Shown in pieces: positions 60,228 through 64,000 of a stretch of 64,000 nucleotides of DNA. The position numbers and the translations under genes were made by a program. The DNA lies in assembly GCF_027922265.1 (NCBI RefSeq), contig NZ_BSFI01000021.1, forward strand, positions 1 through 64,000, given 5' to 3'. Origin of the DNA: Hansschlegelia plantiphila (GTDB lineage: Bacteria > Pseudomonadota > Alphaproteobacteria > Rhizobiales > Methylopilaceae). Below the pieces are notes generated by a model, which saw only the letters and a list, made by a program, of their open reading frames with translations, did not search any database and was not told the DNA's origin. Positions within the stretch are counted from its first letter, which is position 1; each line of letters opens with the position of its first letter.

Positions 60228-60791
60228 TCAGGCCGAAAGGTGTTCGATCAGGATGGAGGCGCCCAAGCCAACGAGAAGCACGCCGCCGGCCATCTCGGCG
60301 ACGCGGCCGAACTTCGCTCCGATCAGGCGCCCCGCCAGCATTCCCCCGGTCGACATGAGCGCCGTGGCGAGGCCGATCGACAGGGCGATGACGATGATAT
60401 TCGCCTGCAGGAACGCGAGCGACACGCCGACCGCCATCGCGTCGAGGCTGGTGCCGACCGCCGTCGCGATCAGAAGCCCGATCGAACGCCCCGGCTTTTG
60501 AGCGCTTGGTTCCGAGGATCGCTTGAGCGCGTGCACGAACATGCGCCCTCCGACGGCTCCGAGCAGGCCGAACGCGATCCAGTGATCGACCGCCTGCACA
60601 TACTGACTGGCGACGACGCCGGCGGCCCAGCCGATGAGGGGCGTGATCGTTTCTACGGCGCCGAAGACGGCGCCCGTCCTCGCGGCTTCCGCGAAGCTCG
60701 GCTTACCGATCGAGGCGCCCCGGCCGATAGAAGCGATGAGCGCATCGATGGACATGCCGACTGCCAATATGGCGATCGAGAAAGGAGACAT
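60228..60791 (-). CDS. mntP: Manganese efflux pump MntP
   Basis: A 187-residue membrane protein with six helices in two similar halves: [16 protein letters not shown] and [16 protein letters not shown] both hold the conserved Asp that binds Mn(II). Length as usual. It exports manganese. The upstream gap (60792-61009) has no recognised Mn riboswitch. Located in the presumed metal island next to a CzcA pump. Confidence 0.9.
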   Translation of the reverse strand: MSPFSIAILAVGMSIDALIASIGRGASIGKPSFAEAARTGAVFGAVETITPLIGWAAGVVASQYVQAVDHWIAFGLLGAVGGRMFVHALKRSSEPSAQKPGRSIGLLIATAVGTSLDAMAVGVSLAFLQANIIVIALSIGLATALMSTGGMLAGRLIGAKFGRVAEMAGGVLLVGLGASILIEHLSA

Positions 60792-61009
60792 CGTCGCTGG
60801 CCCGAGCTGATCGAACTGCGCGTCGGGACGCTGACGCGGGCCGCTGTCTAACCGTGCCTCGCCAGCGCGTCAACTATGTATAAAACATTGGATTGCTTAT
60901 GATATTCGTTCGCAACAGCCGACTGGATGGATATCCGAAACAACTTAAGAGCCGGCGCGGAGCTGGTGTCAGCGTGACCGCCGGCCTCGATCATATCGCT
61001 TTTGCCACT

Positions 61010-64000
<2,991 letters not shown>

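Noticed and set aside
60792..60900. A manganese riboswitch upstream of mntP
   Set aside because: No yybP-ykoY consensus elements are recognisable in the leader.

Overview
The window is GC-rich DNA of an alphaproteobacterium, most likely in the order Hyphomicrobiales (Rhizobiales). The evidence is its codon use, phage proteins carrying a GHNS motif, a DUF3606 protein, a class I PHA synthase with a MaoC-phosphotransacetylase fusion, and a UDP-galactopyranose mutase locus. No species can be named from the sequence alone.

Positions 1 to about 22,021 are the right-hand part of an integrated temperate phage or phage-like element. A Cro-like/CI-like switch lies at 11.1-12.1 kb. A tightly overlapped leftward early operon (11,325 down to 96) encodes regulators, two DNA methyltransferases, a RuvC-like resolvase, a replicative helicase with its upstream replication partner, and HNH endonucleases. 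A second, rightward operon (14,235 to 21,928) encodes small proteins, a Bet/RecT annealase, HNH-like, Mom-like and cytosine-methylase-like proteins, a MerR-type DNA-binding protein and a tyrosine integrase. It ends at a 45-base 3' half of tRNA-Gln(CUG), which marks the attachment site. Structural and packaging genes would lie off the left edge. Four copies of an ATACC-N5-GGTAT operator sit at the two promoter regions. Between repressor and second operon is an AT-rich cargo gene whose N-terminus has exact proteasome Thr1/Asp17/Lys33 spacing, interrupted by one in-frame amber codon, followed by a 60-residue partner. This is the most unusual locus in the window.

Positions 22.0-59.7 kb look like chromosomal core. 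They hold a CopA copper ATPase divergent from its CsoR repressor, a complete polar amino-acid ABC importer, and a type IIG restriction-modification enzyme followed by an SbcD/SbcC-like (YhaO/YhaN-type) pair. Next come a thioesterase, Rrf2 and Crp/Fnr regulators, and a cell-surface polysaccharide cluster (ABC exporter, glycoside hydrolase, glycosyltransferase, Glf). Small stress-type proteins follow, then a leftward operon TetR - PhaC - MaoC/Pta fusion - AckA - FabI with a phasin-like gene divergent from it, and finally an HlyD - RbbA-like - YhhJ ABC-2 export operon.

At 59,711-59,757 there is a second tRNA remnant, the 3' half of tRNA-Pro(CGG) on the minus strand. Everything to its right (a frameshifted HD-hydrolase remnant, the MntP manganese exporter, a small periplasmic protein and a CzcA-type heavy-metal RND pump cut by the window edge) is therefore probably the start of a second integrated element, a metal-resistance island.
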